Assembly: GCA_964434935.1 (NCBI GenBank)
Contig: CAYSWS010000007.1
Coordinates: 1 to 51,312, forward strand
Source: CAYSWS01 sp964434935
GTDB lineage: Bacteria > Patescibacteriota > WWE3 > UBA101185 > UBA10185
Reading direction: 5' to 3'
DNA length: 51,312 nucleotides
Position numbers and translations under genes: made by a program. Shown here piece by piece: positions 1 through 8,835 of the stretch. The number at the start of each line of letters is the position of its first letter. Positions within the stretch are counted from its first letter, which is position 1. Below the pieces are notes generated by a model. That model ran no database searches, was not told the origin of the DNA, and saw nothing but the letters and a program-made list of their open reading frames with translations.

Positions 1-1515
1 GAGGGAGCCATATTGGTTGTAGACGCCAGTCAAGGCATACAAGCGCAAACCGTTTCCAATGTTTACAAAGCTCTAGAAGCTCATTTAACCATCATTCCGG
101 TACTAAATAAAATTGATCTGCCCGGTGCCTCAGTGGAAGCTATTAAAAAAGATATGTCGGCTACTTTTGGCTTTAACATGGACGAAATAATGGAAGTCTC
201 GGCCAAAACCGGCGAGGGTGTTGAAAAACTTTTGAACACCATTATCCAAAAGGTTCCCGCACCTTCCGGAGAGGCCAAAAAACCCAGCCGGGCTCTGATA
301 TTCGACACATTTTATGATGAGTACTTGGGAGTAGTGGCCCTGGTCAAAGTGGAAGACGGAAGATTCTCCGCTCAAGATTTCAAACATGACAAGAAGATAA
401 AACTACTGGCTACACAAGCCATTTCCAAACCAGAAGGGCTGGGATACTTCACACCTGAGAGAGTAAGTTTGGACTCCCTGGAAACAGGTGAGGTAGGATT
501 TATTTCCACAGGCTCAAAAGAGATACAAAAAGTAAAAGTGGGAGACACATTGGCTCTGATCGATCAATCTCCGCAGCCTCTCCCCGGATATAAAGAGATA
601 AAACCATTTGTCTTTGTCTCCATCTTTCCCACGGAAAACAGCAAGGCCACAAATCTAAGAGTAGCGCTGGAAAAACTGGCCTTATCCGATTCATCGTTAA
701 GTTTTGAGCCGGAAAGCAGTCTGGCCCTGGGCTTTGGTTTCAGATGCGGCTTCTTGGGGCTCCTCCACGCCGACATCATTCAGGAACGTCTGGAAAGAGA
801 GTATGACCTTGATCTCATTTCCACCACCCCCACCGTAGAATACAAAGTGACTTTCACCTCTGATGAGATCCTTTGGCTAAAATCCGCGGCTGATTTTCCC
901 GACCCCACCAAGATAAAACAAACGGAAGAGCCATGGATACTCACCACTATAGTCTCTCCGGCAGAGTATGTAGGTAGCATCATCCCCCTCTGTGAAGACA
1001 GGCGCGGCATCATGCTCAAAATGGAATACCCCACGGAAAGCCGCGTGGTCTTTGAATATGAGCTGCCTCTTTCGGAACTGATCTACAACTTTTACGATGA
1101 CCTAAAAACGGCCTCTTCCGGTTTTGCCAGCTTGGATTATGAGATCTCCGGTTACAAACCTGTGCAGGTAGCCAAGCTTGACGTGCTGGTCCATGGAGAA
1201 GTTGTGCCTCCTCTCTCGCATATTGTGCTTAAAGATAAAGCGGATATCATAGGCCGAAACCTATTAAAAAAACTTAAGGATGTCATCCCCAGGCAGCAAT
1301 ACAAAGTAGCCCTGCAGGCGGCTATCGGTGGGAAGATCGTAGCCAGAGAGGATATACCGGCCGTGAGAAAGAATGTCCTAGCCGGTATCTATGGTGGACA
1401 CAGGGAAAGAAAGGACAAGCTGCTGGATAGACAAAAGAAGGGCAAGGAAAGATTAAAACGTATCGGCAAAGTAGACATCCCCCAGGAAGCTTTTCGACAA
1501 ATTTTACGAAGTTAA
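1..1515 (+). CDS. lepA: Elongation factor 4 (LepA), 5' end outside window
   Basis: Translational GTPase that acts on the ribosome (back-translocase / biogenesis factor). The reading frame is open from base 1, so the N-terminus with the P-loop lies upstream of the window. Visible parts are the end of the G domain, with the NKID guanine-specificity motif near base 106 and a following SAKTGEG stretch, then domains II and III. The LepA hallmark GFRCGFLGLLHADIIQERL comes next, followed by the LepA-specific C-terminal domain ending in IPQEAF. The C-terminal domain separates it from EF-G. The assignment is secure. Downstream adk starts 17 bases after the stop and has its own -10-like element. Confidence 0.97.
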   Translation, partial: EGAILVVDASQGIQAQTVSNVYKALEAHLTIIPVLNKIDLPGASVEAIKKDMSATFGFNMDEIMEVSAKTGEGVEKLLNTIIQKVPAPSGEAKKPSRALIFDTFYDEYLGVVALVKVEDGRFSAQDFKHDKKIKLLATQAISKPEGLGYFTPERVSLDSLETGEVGFISTGSKEIQKVKVGDTLALIDQSPQPLPGYKEIKPFVFVSIFPTENSKATNLRVALEKLALSDSSLSFEPESSLALGFGFRCGFLGLLHADIIQERLEREYDLDLISTTPTVEYKVTFTSDEILWLKSAADFPDPTKIKQTEEPWILTTIVSPAEYVGSIIPLCEDRRGIMLKMEYPTESRVVFEYELPLSELIYNFYDDLKTASSGFASLDYEISGYKPVQVAKLDVLVHGEVVPPLSHIVLKDKADIIGRNLLKKLKDVIPRQQYKVALQAAIGGKIVAREDIPAVRKNVLAGIYGGHRERKDKLLDRQKKGKERLKRIGKVDIPQEAFRQILRS

Positions 1516-1516
1516 T

Positions 1517-1525
1517 TGGTAGAAT
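1517..1525 (+). promoter_or_regulatory. Extended -10 promoter of adk
   Basis: TG-G-TAGAAT, an extended -10 element. The hexamer ends 7 bases before the adk ATG at 1533, so the transcript would begin at or next to the start codon. No Shine-Dalgarno sequence is visible between the lepA stop and this ATG. Confidence 0.5.
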
Positions 1526-1532
1526 TAGATAT

Positions 1533-2183
1533 ATGTTCATTATTTTCTTAGGACCGCCGGGAGCCGGCAAAGGCACACAGGCGGGTCTGCTGGCAGAAAA
1601 ACTTAAGGTCCCACACATCTCTACCGGAGATCTTTTTCGGGATGAGATGAAGCGCGGCACCCAGCTAGGCAAACAGATCACCTACCTTATGAACAGCGGC
1701 CAACTGGTTTCGGACAAGATCACCATGGAAGTTTTCAGGCAAAGGCTGGCCCAGCCCGACTGCGCCCGGGGAGCCATACTTGATGGCATACCCAGGACCA
1801 TTGTACAAGCACAGGTGTTGGACATCATGTTCAAAAGTCAAGGAAAAAAACTTGATCATGTGGTCTACATTGAGCTTCCGCCGGAAGAAATAATAGTCCG
1901 TCTCTCCGGGAGATGGACGTGCAGGCAATGCGGACGGGTTTATCACGAAAAATACGATCCGCCAAAAGAAACGGGCGTGTGCAACCTTGATGGCGGACAA
2001 CTTTACCAAAGAGAAGACCAGAAAGAGGAGGCCATAAAAGAAAGGGTAAAGGTCTATGAAGAACTCACGGCTCCTTTGATAAGACATTACCAAAATAAAG
2101 GCCTACTTCTTACCATAAGCGGCCACAGATCCATAGAGGAAGTAAAGGCCGATATATTCGAAAAACTTCAGCTTCCAGCTTGA
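1533..2183 (+). CDS. adk: Adenylate kinase
   Basis: Catalyses ATP + AMP = 2 ADP in the cytoplasm. The protein has 216 residues, a normal length for the long form. The P-loop GPPGAGKG is at residues 7-14, followed by an STGDLFR AMP-binding segment and DGIPRT (the usual motif is DGFPRT). The LID carries C-x2-C and a later C-x2-D pair, so it is the zinc-binding LID type with Cys3Asp ligands. It lies between lepA and hrcA and probably has its own leaderless promoter. Confidence 0.97.
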   Translation: MFIIFLGPPGAGKGTQAGLLAEKLKVPHISTGDLFRDEMKRGTQLGKQITYLMNSGQLVSDKITMEVFRQRLAQPDCARGAILDGIPRTIVQAQVLDIMFKSQGKKLDHVVYIELPPEEIIVRLSGRWTCRQCGRVYHEKYDPPKETGVCNLDGGQLYQREDQKEEAIKERVKVYEELTAPLIRHYQNKGLLLTISGHRSIEEVKADIFEKLQLPA

Positions 2184-2207
2184 CATTTTTATCACTCAAT
2201 CTATAAT
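2180..2207 (+). promoter_or_regulatory. Sigma70-type promoter of hrcA-grpE-dnaK
   Basis: TTGACA at 2180-2185, 16 bases, then TATAAT at 2202-2207. Both hexamers match the consensus exactly. The predicted start lies about 3 bases before the hrcA ATG (2217), giving an almost leaderless mRNA. The -35 overlaps the adk stop codon. Confidence 0.8.
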
Positions 2208-2215
2208 ACTGCTAG
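2189..2215 (+). promoter_or_regulatory. Degenerate CIRCE operator (HrcA site)
   Basis: TTATCACTC, 9 bases, then TACTGCTAG. Against the CIRCE consensus TTAGCACTC-N9-GAGTGCTAA the left arm matches 8 of 9 bases and the right arm 6 of 9, with the exact 9-base spacer. It covers the -10 box of the hrcA promoter, where an HrcA operator would block RNA polymerase. Assignment as an HrcA site is inference from sequence and context. Confidence 0.55.
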
Positions 2216-2216
2216 A

Positions 2217-2939
2217 ATGATTTCAGACAGACAGATCAGATTATTAAATGCCATCATAACCGAATACGTGAACACGGCTGAGCCCGTGGGTTCCGTGGAA
2301 ATTGTCAAAAAATATAATTTTAAATATTCTCCCGCCACCGCCAGGAATGAAATGGCTAAATTGCTTGATCTTGGCTTTCTGGAAATGGTACACACTTCAT
2401 CGGGTAGAGTACCCACCGCTATGGCCTACAGACTTTTTTTGGATAGGATCATGGAAGAATCAGAGATGCCGGTCTTGCAGGAGGTAGCTATGAAGCAAAG
2501 GCTGTGGCCCAACCGCTTTGAATTTGACCGCTTGCTGAGACAAGCCGTGGTTTCCCTGGCTGACAATGTTAAGGAACTTGCCGTAGGTACGGCCAATGAA
2601 GGCCATATGACCTGCTCGGGTATGGTCAACATCCTGGATCACAAAGAGTTCTGGGATATTGATGCTGCCAGGACAGCCTTGAATTTATTGGACAGATATG
2701 AGCTGCTGGAAGAGATCTTCAAGAGAGCTCCCTATGGAGAAGGCATTAAAACAGTTATTGGTAACGAGATAGGTATTGAGAACCTGGAAAATAGTGCTTT
2801 GGTATTTACACCCTATCAGGTGGGGAACAAGAACGGCTATATTTGTGTCTTTGGCCCCGCCAGATTGAAATATGAAAATGTCATACCGGCTGTGAGATAC
2901 ACCAAAAATCTCATCGAGGAGTTAGGAGAATCCTGGTAA
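2217..2939 (+). CDS. hrcA: Heat-inducible transcription repressor HrcA, compact form
   Basis: Repressor of class I heat-shock genes. The N-terminal winged-helix region has the family's RNEMAKLLDLGFLEMVHTSSGRVPT stretch in divided form: RNEMAKL near residue 38 and SSGRVPT near residue 61. The C-terminal GAF-like part ends with an IGNEIG...GPARLKYENVIPAVRY pattern typical of HrcA. At 240 residues it is about 100 shorter than usual HrcA, with the loss in the middle, where the inserted dimerisation domain normally lies. It leads the hrcA-grpE-dnaK cluster, and a degenerate CIRCE overlaps its promoter, which suggests autoregulation. Confidence 0.9.
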   Translation: MISDRQIRLLNAIITEYVNTAEPVGSVEIVKKYNFKYSPATARNEMAKLLDLGFLEMVHTSSGRVPTAMAYRLFLDRIMEESEMPVLQEVAMKQRLWPNRFEFDRLLRQAVVSLADNVKELAVGTANEGHMTCSGMVNILDHKEFWDIDAARTALNLLDRYELLEEIFKRAPYGEGIKTVIGNEIGIENLENSALVFTPYQVGNKNGYICVFGPARLKYENVIPAVRYTKNLIEELGESW

Positions 2940-2954
2940 TTTCAATCTAATATT

Positions 2955-3428
2955 ATGGATAAAAATATGAACAAAAATAAAAAAGTGGATAAAAATGCGG
3001 AAAAGCTTCTTGAGCTGGAAGAAAATTGGAAGAGAGCGCTGGCTGATTACAAAAATCTGGAAAAAAGGAGCGGAGAAGAAAAGGCCGCCATGGTCGACTT
3101 TGCCAATCTGGTATTGATGGAAAAATTATTACCCGTACTGGATAACTTTTTGATGATCGAAAAGCACACTGATGACATGGGAATTAAAATGTCCGTCCGA
3201 GAATTTGTGAATACACTGCAATCAGCCGGTCTCAAAAATATTGACGTGTCCGAGGGTGAGGACTTCGACCCCAAGATCATGGACGCTGTGGAAACGGCCG
3301 CGGGGCATGAGAATAAAGTATTATCGGTCATCAGAGGCGGATACTTTTTTAAAGACAAGTTAGTCAGGCCTGTAAGTGTAAAAGTTGGTCGAGGTAACAA
3401 AAGCCATGACCAAAAGGAGAAAAAATAA
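2955..3428 (+). CDS. grpE: Nucleotide exchange factor GrpE
   Basis: Co-chaperone that releases ADP from DnaK. It has 157 residues. A charged helical N-terminus (rich in K, E, N) precedes a conserved segment of the type W-x-R-A-L-A-D-Y-x-N, then the C-terminal beta domain with the VRGGYFFKDKLVRPVSVKV pattern (usual form: GY.l.drvLRPA.V.V). It lies 15 bases after hrcA, and its stop overlaps the dnaK ATG by one base (TAATG), so it is translationally coupled. An in-frame ATG at 2967 is an alternative start. Confidence 0.93.
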   Translation: MDKNMNKNKKVDKNAEKLLELEENWKRALADYKNLEKRSGEEKAAMVDFANLVLMEKLLPVLDNFLMIEKHTDDMGIKMSVREFVNTLQSAGLKNIDVSEGEDFDPKIMDAVETAAGHENKVLSVIRGGYFFKDKLVRPVSVKVGRGNKSHDQKEKK

Positions 3429-5338
3429 TGAGTAAAATAATAGGTATAGATCTAGGCACTACCAATAGTGCCATGGCCGTCATGGAAAGCGGTCAGTCAA
3501 AAATAATTGCCAATGCCGAAGGGGGCAATACTACGCCTTCGGTGGTAGCTCCAGGAGCAAATTTAGTGGGAGTTTCGGCCAAAAGACAGCAAGTGGTAAA
3601 CCCCAGAGGCACGGTCTTTAGCATAAAAAGGCTCATGGGCATGAAATATAACAGTTCGGTGGTGCAGAGATTGAAAAAAGAATATCCCTACGATATTGTC
3701 GAAGGTAAGAATGGCATGGCGGCTGTAAAGATAGACGACAAGGTCTACACACCTCAGGAAATATCCGCCATGATCCTTTCCAAGCTGAAAGCTGACGCTG
3801 AAACCTACCTGGGGACCAAAATCACCGACGCCGTCATTACCGTACCGGCTTATTTCAATGATTCACAGAGAACGGCTACCAAAGAAGCCGGGCAAATAGC
3901 CGGTTTGGAAGTGAAAAGGATCATCAACGAACCGACAGCTGCTTCGCTGGCCTATGGTCTGGACAAGAAAAAGAACGAGACCATAGCTGTGTACGATCTG
4001 GGGGGAGGCACTTATGATGTGTCCATCCTGGAGATCGGCGAGGGTGTGTTCGAGGTCAAATCCACAAACGGTGATACCCATTTGGGCGGGGATGATTTCG
4101 ATAAAAAAATAATTGACTGGCTCATTGCTGAATTCAAATCTGAGCAAGGCGTGGACCTCTCCTCGGACAGGCAAGCCATGCAAAGGCTGAAGGATGCCGC
4201 AGAAAAGGCTAAGATAGAACTTTCTTCCACCATGGAAACAGAGATCAATATTCCTTTTGTCACCGCCGACGCCACCGGTCCAAAACACCTAAATATCAAG
4301 CTCACCAGGGCCAAGCTGGAGCAGCTGGTCGACGAGCTGGTGCAAAAGACCATCCCCCCCATGAAGAACGCCATGAAAGACGCCGGCATGACCATAGATA
4401 AGATCGATGAGGTGGTTATGGTTGGTGGTATGACACGCATGCCTAAAATAAATGAGGTGGTCAAGGAATTCTTTAACAAAGATCCACACAAAGGCATCAA
4501 TCCTGATGAGGTGGTAGCCGTGGGCGCCGCTATTCAGGGAGGAGTGCTAGGAGGAGACGTCAAGGATATATTGCTGCTGGACGTCACGCCCCTAACCTTA
4601 GGTCTGGAAACCCTGGGCGGCGTGAGTACGCCTCTTATTAAAAGAAATACCACCATCCCCACCAAGGCTTCTCAAGTTTTTAGTACAGCCGGAGATAGCC
4701 AGACACAGGTGGAAATAAACATTTTGCAGGGAGAAAGAGAGATGGCGGCTGACAACAAGAGCTTGGGCCGTTTCATTCTGGACGGTATACCGCCCGCTCC
4801 CCGAGGTATGCCTCAAATCGAGGTTTCTTTTGATATTGATGCTAACGGCATCCTAAACGTCAGCGCTAAAGACAAGGCCACCAACAAGGAGCAGAAGATC
4901 ACCGTACGCGGAGGAGCCGGTCTGGACGATAAAGAAATAGACCAGATGGTCAAAGATGCGGAAGCTCATGCCGAAGAGGACAAAAAGAAAAAAGAGCTGG
5001 TAGAAGCCAGGAACACGGCCGACAATCTTTGCTACACAGCGGAAAAATCACTGAAAGACGCCGGCGACAAGATCCCGGAAGATATAAGGTCTGAAATAGA
5101 AGGCAAGACCAAGGACCTTAAAGACACTATACAATCCGGCAGCAAAGATCAGCTGCAGGAAAAGACCAAAGAGTTGTCCGATGTTTTGCTGAAAATAGGC
5201 GAACATCTCTATAAAAACCCTGAAGGTCAGCCCGGTAGCCCCGGCGGTCCGGAAGGTCCCGGAGACGACGACGACAAAGATGAGGGCAAGAAAGACGGCC
5301 CTGACGAACCTGTAGAGGGCGAAGTGGTCGAAGAATAA
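3428..5338 (+). CDS. dnaK: Chaperone DnaK (Hsp70)
   Basis: ATP-dependent foldase of 636 residues. The N-terminal signature IGIDLGTTNS is at residues 5-14. The ATPase core has VPAYFNDSQR, AYDLGGGT-like and GGMTRMP segments, followed by the substrate-binding domain (LLLDVTPLTLGLETLGG) and a helical lid. The tail is very acidic and Gly/Pro-rich instead of a plain EEVD-type end. A strong Shine-Dalgarno AAAGGAGA lies 7 bases upstream of the ATG, as expected for an operon-internal gene. No dnaJ follows; the next gene is unrelated. Confidence 0.98.
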   Translation: MSKIIGIDLGTTNSAMAVMESGQSKIIANAEGGNTTPSVVAPGANLVGVSAKRQQVVNPRGTVFSIKRLMGMKYNSSVVQRLKKEYPYDIVEGKNGMAAVKIDDKVYTPQEISAMILSKLKADAETYLGTKITDAVITVPAYFNDSQRTATKEAGQIAGLEVKRIINEPTAASLAYGLDKKKNETIAVYDLGGGTYDVSILEIGEGVFEVKSTNGDTHLGGDDFDKKIIDWLIAEFKSEQGVDLSSDRQAMQRLKDAAEKAKIELSSTMETEINIPFVTADATGPKHLNIKLTRAKLEQLVDELVQKTIPPMKNAMKDAGMTIDKIDEVVMVGGMTRMPKINEVVKEFFNKDPHKGINPDEVVAVGAAIQGGVLGGDVKDILLLDVTPLTLGLETLGGVSTPLIKRNTTIPTKASQVFSTAGDSQTQVEINILQGEREMAADNKSLGRFILDGIPPAPRGMPQIEVSFDIDANGILNVSAKDKATNKEQKITVRGGAGLDDKEIDQMVKDAEAHAEEDKKKKELVEARNTADNLCYTAEKSLKDAGDKIPEDIRSEIEGKTKDLKDTIQSGSKDQLQEKTKELSDVLLKIGEHLYKNPEGQPGSPGGPEGPGDDDDKDEGKKDGPDEPVEGEVVEE

Positions 5339-5380
5339 GCAGTCCTTCTTGTTGTGTGCTGCCAATATCTCCGTTATACT

Positions 5381-5389
5381 TGTGATACT
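5381..5389 (+). promoter_or_regulatory. Extended -10 promoter, leaderless
   Basis: TGT-GATACT. The hexamer ends 6 bases before the ATG at 5396, so the start codon would be at +1. A second possible -10, TATACT, lies at 5375-5380. This geometry is why the ATG at 5396 is preferred over the in-frame GTG at 5354. Confidence 0.5.
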
Positions 5390-5395
5390 GCCCTT

Positions 5396-5629
5396 ATGGA
5401 ACTACAAGTCGTACTTATCTTTATACTGGCCTTGTTAACCCTCACCTTGGTAGGTGTTGGCGTTTACGTCATCCTCGTCCTCAAAGAAGTCAGAGAAACC
5501 GTACAAAAGGTCAATACCATCATTGATGATGTGGAAACCCTGACCAACATTGTTTCCAACCCTCTTTCCATCGTTTCCGGTGCCATAAAAGGCTTTAAGG
5601 CAATAAAAAGTTTAAAAAAGGAGGAATGA
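5396..5629 (+). CDS. Small single-pass membrane protein, DUF948/YtxG-like
   Basis: 77 residues. One N-terminal transmembrane helix (residues about 4-27) is followed by an amphipathic helix with V-x3-V-x2-I-x2-D-V heptads, then a short basic/acidic tail. This is the layout of DUF948 (YtxG-like) proteins, which in many bacteria sit next to a YtxH-like gene, as here. The stop overlaps the region just before the next gene, whose ribosome binding site lies inside this gene's end. The family name is a likely call from architecture and neighbour, not from a diagnostic motif. Confidence 0.7.
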   Translation: MELQVVLIFILALLTLTLVGVGVYVILVLKEVRETVQKVNTIIDDVETLTNIVSNPLSIVSGAIKGFKAIKSLKKEE

Positions 5630-5631
5630 AT

Positions 5632-5982
5632 ATGTGCTCAAGCAAAAAAGATTTCGCTAAGGGCGCCCTATTTGGCGCAGCCATAGGTGCTCTGGTAGGC
5701 TTTCTGACCGCCCCTGCTCCCGGAGAAGACACAAGAAAAAAGCTCAAAGACAAGTCTGAAGAATATCTTGACGAAAGCAAGAAAAAACTGAGTGAACTGA
5801 AAACCGAAGGCCAGCAGAAGGCCGAGAAGATAAAAAGCGAAGCCGAACTAAAAGCCGAAGAGGTCAAAGAAAAAGTCTACGAAGCCGTAGAAGAGATCTT
5901 GGACGAAGCTTCGGAAAAAGTAAAAGGCGGGTCTCCCAAAAAGACGGAAAAGAAGAAGCAGCAGTTCGAAGGAACAAAATAA
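5632..5982 (+). CDS. YtxH-domain envelope/stress protein
   Basis: 116 residues. The N-terminal glycine-rich hydrophobic segment (GALFGAAIGALVGFLTAPAPG) and the following TRKKLKDK match the YtxH pattern of a membrane segment ending in APxxGxxxRxxL. The rest is a long, highly charged Lys/Glu helix resembling LEA or apolipoprotein-like stress proteins. The ATG at 5632 is preferred over the one at 5626 because the Shine-Dalgarno AAGGAGG (5618-5624) is 7 bases from it. It forms a two-gene unit with the upstream YtxG-like gene. The role in envelope or general stress is inferred from family. Confidence 0.8.
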   Translation: MCSSKKDFAKGALFGAAIGALVGFLTAPAPGEDTRKKLKDKSEEYLDESKKKLSELKTEGQQKAEKIKSEAELKAEEVKEKVYEAVEEILDEASEKVKGGSPKKTEKKKQQFEGTK

Positions 5983-6013
5983 GCGTCATTTCTTCCCTTT
6001 GTCTCCACTATGA

Positions 6014-6022
6014 TGCTAAAAT
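6014..6022 (+). promoter_or_regulatory. Extended -10 promoter
   Basis: TGC-TAAAAT. The hexamer ends 9 bases before the ATG at 6032. No ribosome binding site is visible, so a leader of about 3 bases is predicted. Confidence 0.45.
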
Positions 6023-6031
6023 ATTCCTATC

Positions 6032-6391
6032 ATGAGTAATCTGCCTGACGATCAGACCCCTAACATACCGATAGCTAAAAACCCTGAAGGTCAGCCCGCC
6101 GGAGAAAGTGTGCCCATTTTTGAAACTCCTTCTACTCACGAACAGGCCCCCTCGGCAGAAATAAACGTTCCCATACCCACCCCGGACAACACACCAACCT
6201 CTTCAGCCACACCACAAAGTGTTGCCTCCCCAAAGACCGCGCCAAACACCGCCGCACGAGTTGTGGACAAAACAGACAAGATAACCAGCCTACACGAAAT
6301 AAAATCGTCCACGGACAAGTTGACGGTGGAGGCAGACGAGGAAGAAGAACGTTTCATCGAGGAGGTGGAAAAACACCATGGAGATCTATAA
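6032..6391 (+). CDS. Disordered Pro/Thr-rich protein ahead of TraD-like ATPase
   Basis: 119 residues, not recognised. Residues 1-80 are low-complexity and rich in Pro, Thr, Ser and Ala with no predicted fold. The last 35 residues form a charged helix with a run of Glu (EADEEEERFIEEVEKHH). There is no signal peptide or membrane helix. It overlaps the next gene, a TraD-like ATPase, by 14 bases, so the two are probably co-translated. It may be a flexible adaptor or substrate-recruiting partner of that ATPase. That role is inference from position only. Confidence 0.65.
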   Translation: MSNLPDDQTPNIPIAKNPEGQPAGESVPIFETPSTHEQAPSAEINVPIPTPDNTPTSSATPQSVASPKTAPNTAARVVDKTDKITSLHEIKSSTDKLTVEADEEEERFIEEVEKHHGDL

Positions 6392-8804
6392 CTGGGTGCA
6401 GGATTCTTATTGGACCGCGCTTTATTCCATCATCTTGTTCGGCTCTTTGCTAGGCTTGCTGCTGATGGCCGCAGCGGTTAAAAGACGCCGCAACCAAAAA
6501 CAACACGCCTTTGACCTTACTTTTTTACATGTATCACTTCCCAATGACAATGAAGTAGAACTGGAAGCGGCGGAGCATTTGTTTTCCAGCTTGGCGGGCC
6601 TTACAAAACCCTTTCTCAGCCGGCTTTTTTCCGGTGATTACAGGATCTCTTTTGAAATAGTTTCCAAAGTGGAGGGCATAGGCTTTTATGTGGTCGTGCC
6701 TGACGAGATCTCCAATTTTGTGGAAAAACAAATCAACGGCGTTTATCCCGGTGCTGAAATAGATGTGGTCAATCCCAACGAGATCTGGGACCGGGGGAAA
6801 TATACCAAGGTAGTGGAATTCAAGTTCAAGAGCTATCCTTATTCGCCTATAAAAACCTACGAAGACATCAAGACCGATCCTCTCAATCTCATCACCTCTT
6901 CCATGAGCAAGCTGGATAAAGACGAGGTGCTGGCAGTGCAATATGTCATCTCTCCTGCCAACGATACCTGGCGCCGAGCCGGCAGAAAATACATCAACGC
7001 CGTCAAAGCCAAGATGGCGGATACGGAGAAAAAGTATTATACGGACGAGAATTTTATTAAAAAGATCGAGGACAAGGTTTCGCTGCCGGGATTTGATACT
7101 GCCATAAGGGTAGTATCCATCTCCAAGGACAAGGTCACCGCTCAGGGACATGTGAATAATATGGTGTCCGCCTTTGAACAGTTCGCGGATGTGAACCACA
7201 ATAAACTGGTGGTCAAAACTTCTCTGCTGGGAGGTGCACTGGCTAGAAGGCTGGTCGATGATTTTATTTACAGGAGAATGAGGGTACGCGAGCTTACCAT
7301 ACCTATACTTGACTTGACCTTTTTCAAGAACATGCCGGTACTAAATACGGCCGAATTGGCCACTGTCTTTCATTTCCCCAACAAAGATGTGCAGACACCT
7401 AAGATCATGTGGCTGACGTCCAGAAAGTCTTCGGCACCCGTGAACCTCCCCACTCAAGATGAGGGTATTTGGGTAGGAGAAAGTTATTTCAGAGGAGTTA
7501 AGACCCCTATATATCTCAAACAGGAAGACAGGACCAGACATTTTTATATCTTGGGACAAACCGGTACCGGCAAGTCCGAGCTTTTAAAATATATGGCCTT
7601 GCAGGATATAAACAACGGGGAGGGCGTGGCTATCATCGATCCGCACGGTACGGATGTGCAGGATCTCCTGACCAAGATCCCGCCGGAAAGGGTGCAGGAC
7701 ACGATCTATTTCAACGTTTCGGATACGGAACGCCCTATGGGCTTAAATCTGCTGGAACACCACAACGAGGAAGAGCAGCACATCATCATAAACGCCTTCA
7801 TAGCTCTGCTATACAAACTTTATGATCCCAACCATCAGGGCATAATGGGGCCTCAGCTGGAAAGAGCCATCAGGAATGTCATGCTCACTGCCATGGTCGA
7901 CAAGAACAGCACCATGGTTGATGTACTTAGGCTCCTTATAGACACTGACTACTCCAAAAAATTTGTCGCCCAGCTCACTGACCCCCTGGTGAAAAAGTAC
8001 TGGACCGATGAAATGGCCAAAACTTCAGATTTTCATAAAAGCGAGAAGATGGGTTATTTTGTTTCCAAGTTCGACCGTTTTGTCACGGATAAGCTCATGA
8101 GAAATATATTGGGCCAGCCCAGGTCCTCCTTCAATCTGCCCGATGTCATGGCTCAGAAAAAGATCCTGCTGGTGGATCTGGCCAAAGGCAAGATCGGAGA
8201 AGAAAATTCCAATTTCCTGGGGTTGATACTGGTACCCAAACTGCTGGGGGCCGCCCTGGCCAGACACAGACTTCTGGAAAAGCATGTAGACTTCCCGGAT
8301 TTTTATCTCTATGTGGACGAGTTCCAAAACTTTGCCACACCTGATTTTGCCACCATCTTATCAGAGGCCAGAAAATATAAACTGAACCTGACCGTGGCCC
8401 ATCAGTTCATCGAACAATTGCCGGAAGAGCTTAGGGACGCCATCTTCGGCAACGTGGGTTCTTTATGCACCTTCAGAGTGGGAGCGGAGGATGCGGAGTT
8501 CTTAGCCCATTATTACGAACCTGTTTTCACCAAACAGGACATAGCCGGCCTGCCTGTAGGAAATGCTTATGTAAAACTTCTGGTCAACGGACATCCTACC
8601 GCACCTTTTTCCATGAATATTCCCTGGGAGACCATCAACACCAATGTGCCCCAAAGCCAGGAAGTGGCCGATCGCATTAGAGAGGAATCCAGACAAAAGT
8701 ACGGTGTACCGGTGAAAGAAGTGGAAGAATATATTAACATGCGGGCCGGGTTCAATGACCCTGAGCCCGAGCCGCTGCCTGAAAAAAGGAAGATCCCATT
8801 TTGA
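6378..8804 (+). CDS. TraD/TraG-like type IV coupling ATPase
   Basis: 808 residues. It has one N-terminal membrane helix (residues about 14-34), then a cytoplasmic region of about 350 residues, then a RecA-like motor. Walker A GQTGTGKS is at residues 393-400, a DPHGTD strand follows, and Walker B LYVDEFQNFA has its acidic pair at D647-E648. An arginine-containing HQF...L.E...A.fGNvG segment is typical of the VirD4/TraD/HerA superfamily. Such proteins feed DNA or protein into type IV secretion channels. The core T4SS-like genes lie about 24 kb away (30.9-42.3 kb), so a functional link is plausible but unproven. Confidence 0.88.
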   Translation: MEIYNWVQDSYWTALYSIILFGSLLGLLLMAAAVKRRRNQKQHAFDLTFLHVSLPNDNEVELEAAEHLFSSLAGLTKPFLSRLFSGDYRISFEIVSKVEGIGFYVVVPDEISNFVEKQINGVYPGAEIDVVNPNEIWDRGKYTKVVEFKFKSYPYSPIKTYEDIKTDPLNLITSSMSKLDKDEVLAVQYVISPANDTWRRAGRKYINAVKAKMADTEKKYYTDENFIKKIEDKVSLPGFDTAIRVVSISKDKVTAQGHVNNMVSAFEQFADVNHNKLVVKTSLLGGALARRLVDDFIYRRMRVRELTIPILDLTFFKNMPVLNTAELATVFHFPNKDVQTPKIMWLTSRKSSAPVNLPTQDEGIWVGESYFRGVKTPIYLKQEDRTRHFYILGQTGTGKSELLKYMALQDINNGEGVAIIDPHGTDVQDLLTKIPPERVQDTIYFNVSDTERPMGLNLLEHHNEEEQHIIINAFIALLYKLYDPNHQGIMGPQLERAIRNVMLTAMVDKNSTMVDVLRLLIDTDYSKKFVAQLTDPLVKKYWTDEMAKTSDFHKSEKMGYFVSKFDRFVTDKLMRNILGQPRSSFNLPDVMAQKKILLVDLAKGKIGEENSNFLGLILVPKLLGAALARHRLLEKHVDFPDFYLYVDEFQNFATPDFATILSEARKYKLNLTVAHQFIEQLPEELRDAIFGNVGSLCTFRVGAEDAEFLAHYYEPVFTKQDIAGLPVGNAYVKLLVNGHPTAPFSMNIPWETINTNVPQSQEVADRIREESRQKYGVPVKEVEEYINMRAGFNDPEPEPLPEKRKIPF

Positions 8805-8819
8805 TAGGGATGTATATTG

Positions 8820-8825
8820 TATAAT
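8820..8825 (+). promoter_or_regulatory. -10 element of the PilM-like gene
   Basis: A perfect TATAAT in the 31-base gap after the TraD-like gene, ending 10 bases before the ATG at 8836. It supports 8836 over the earlier in-frame ATG at 8755, which lies inside the upstream gene. Confidence 0.5.
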
Positions 8826-8835
8826 CGAACTACTG

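Noticed and set aside
6534..7199. 221-codon minus-strand frame opposite the TraD-like ATPase
   Set aside because: Shadow frame; the plus strand has Walker motifs and conserved segments across the same bases.
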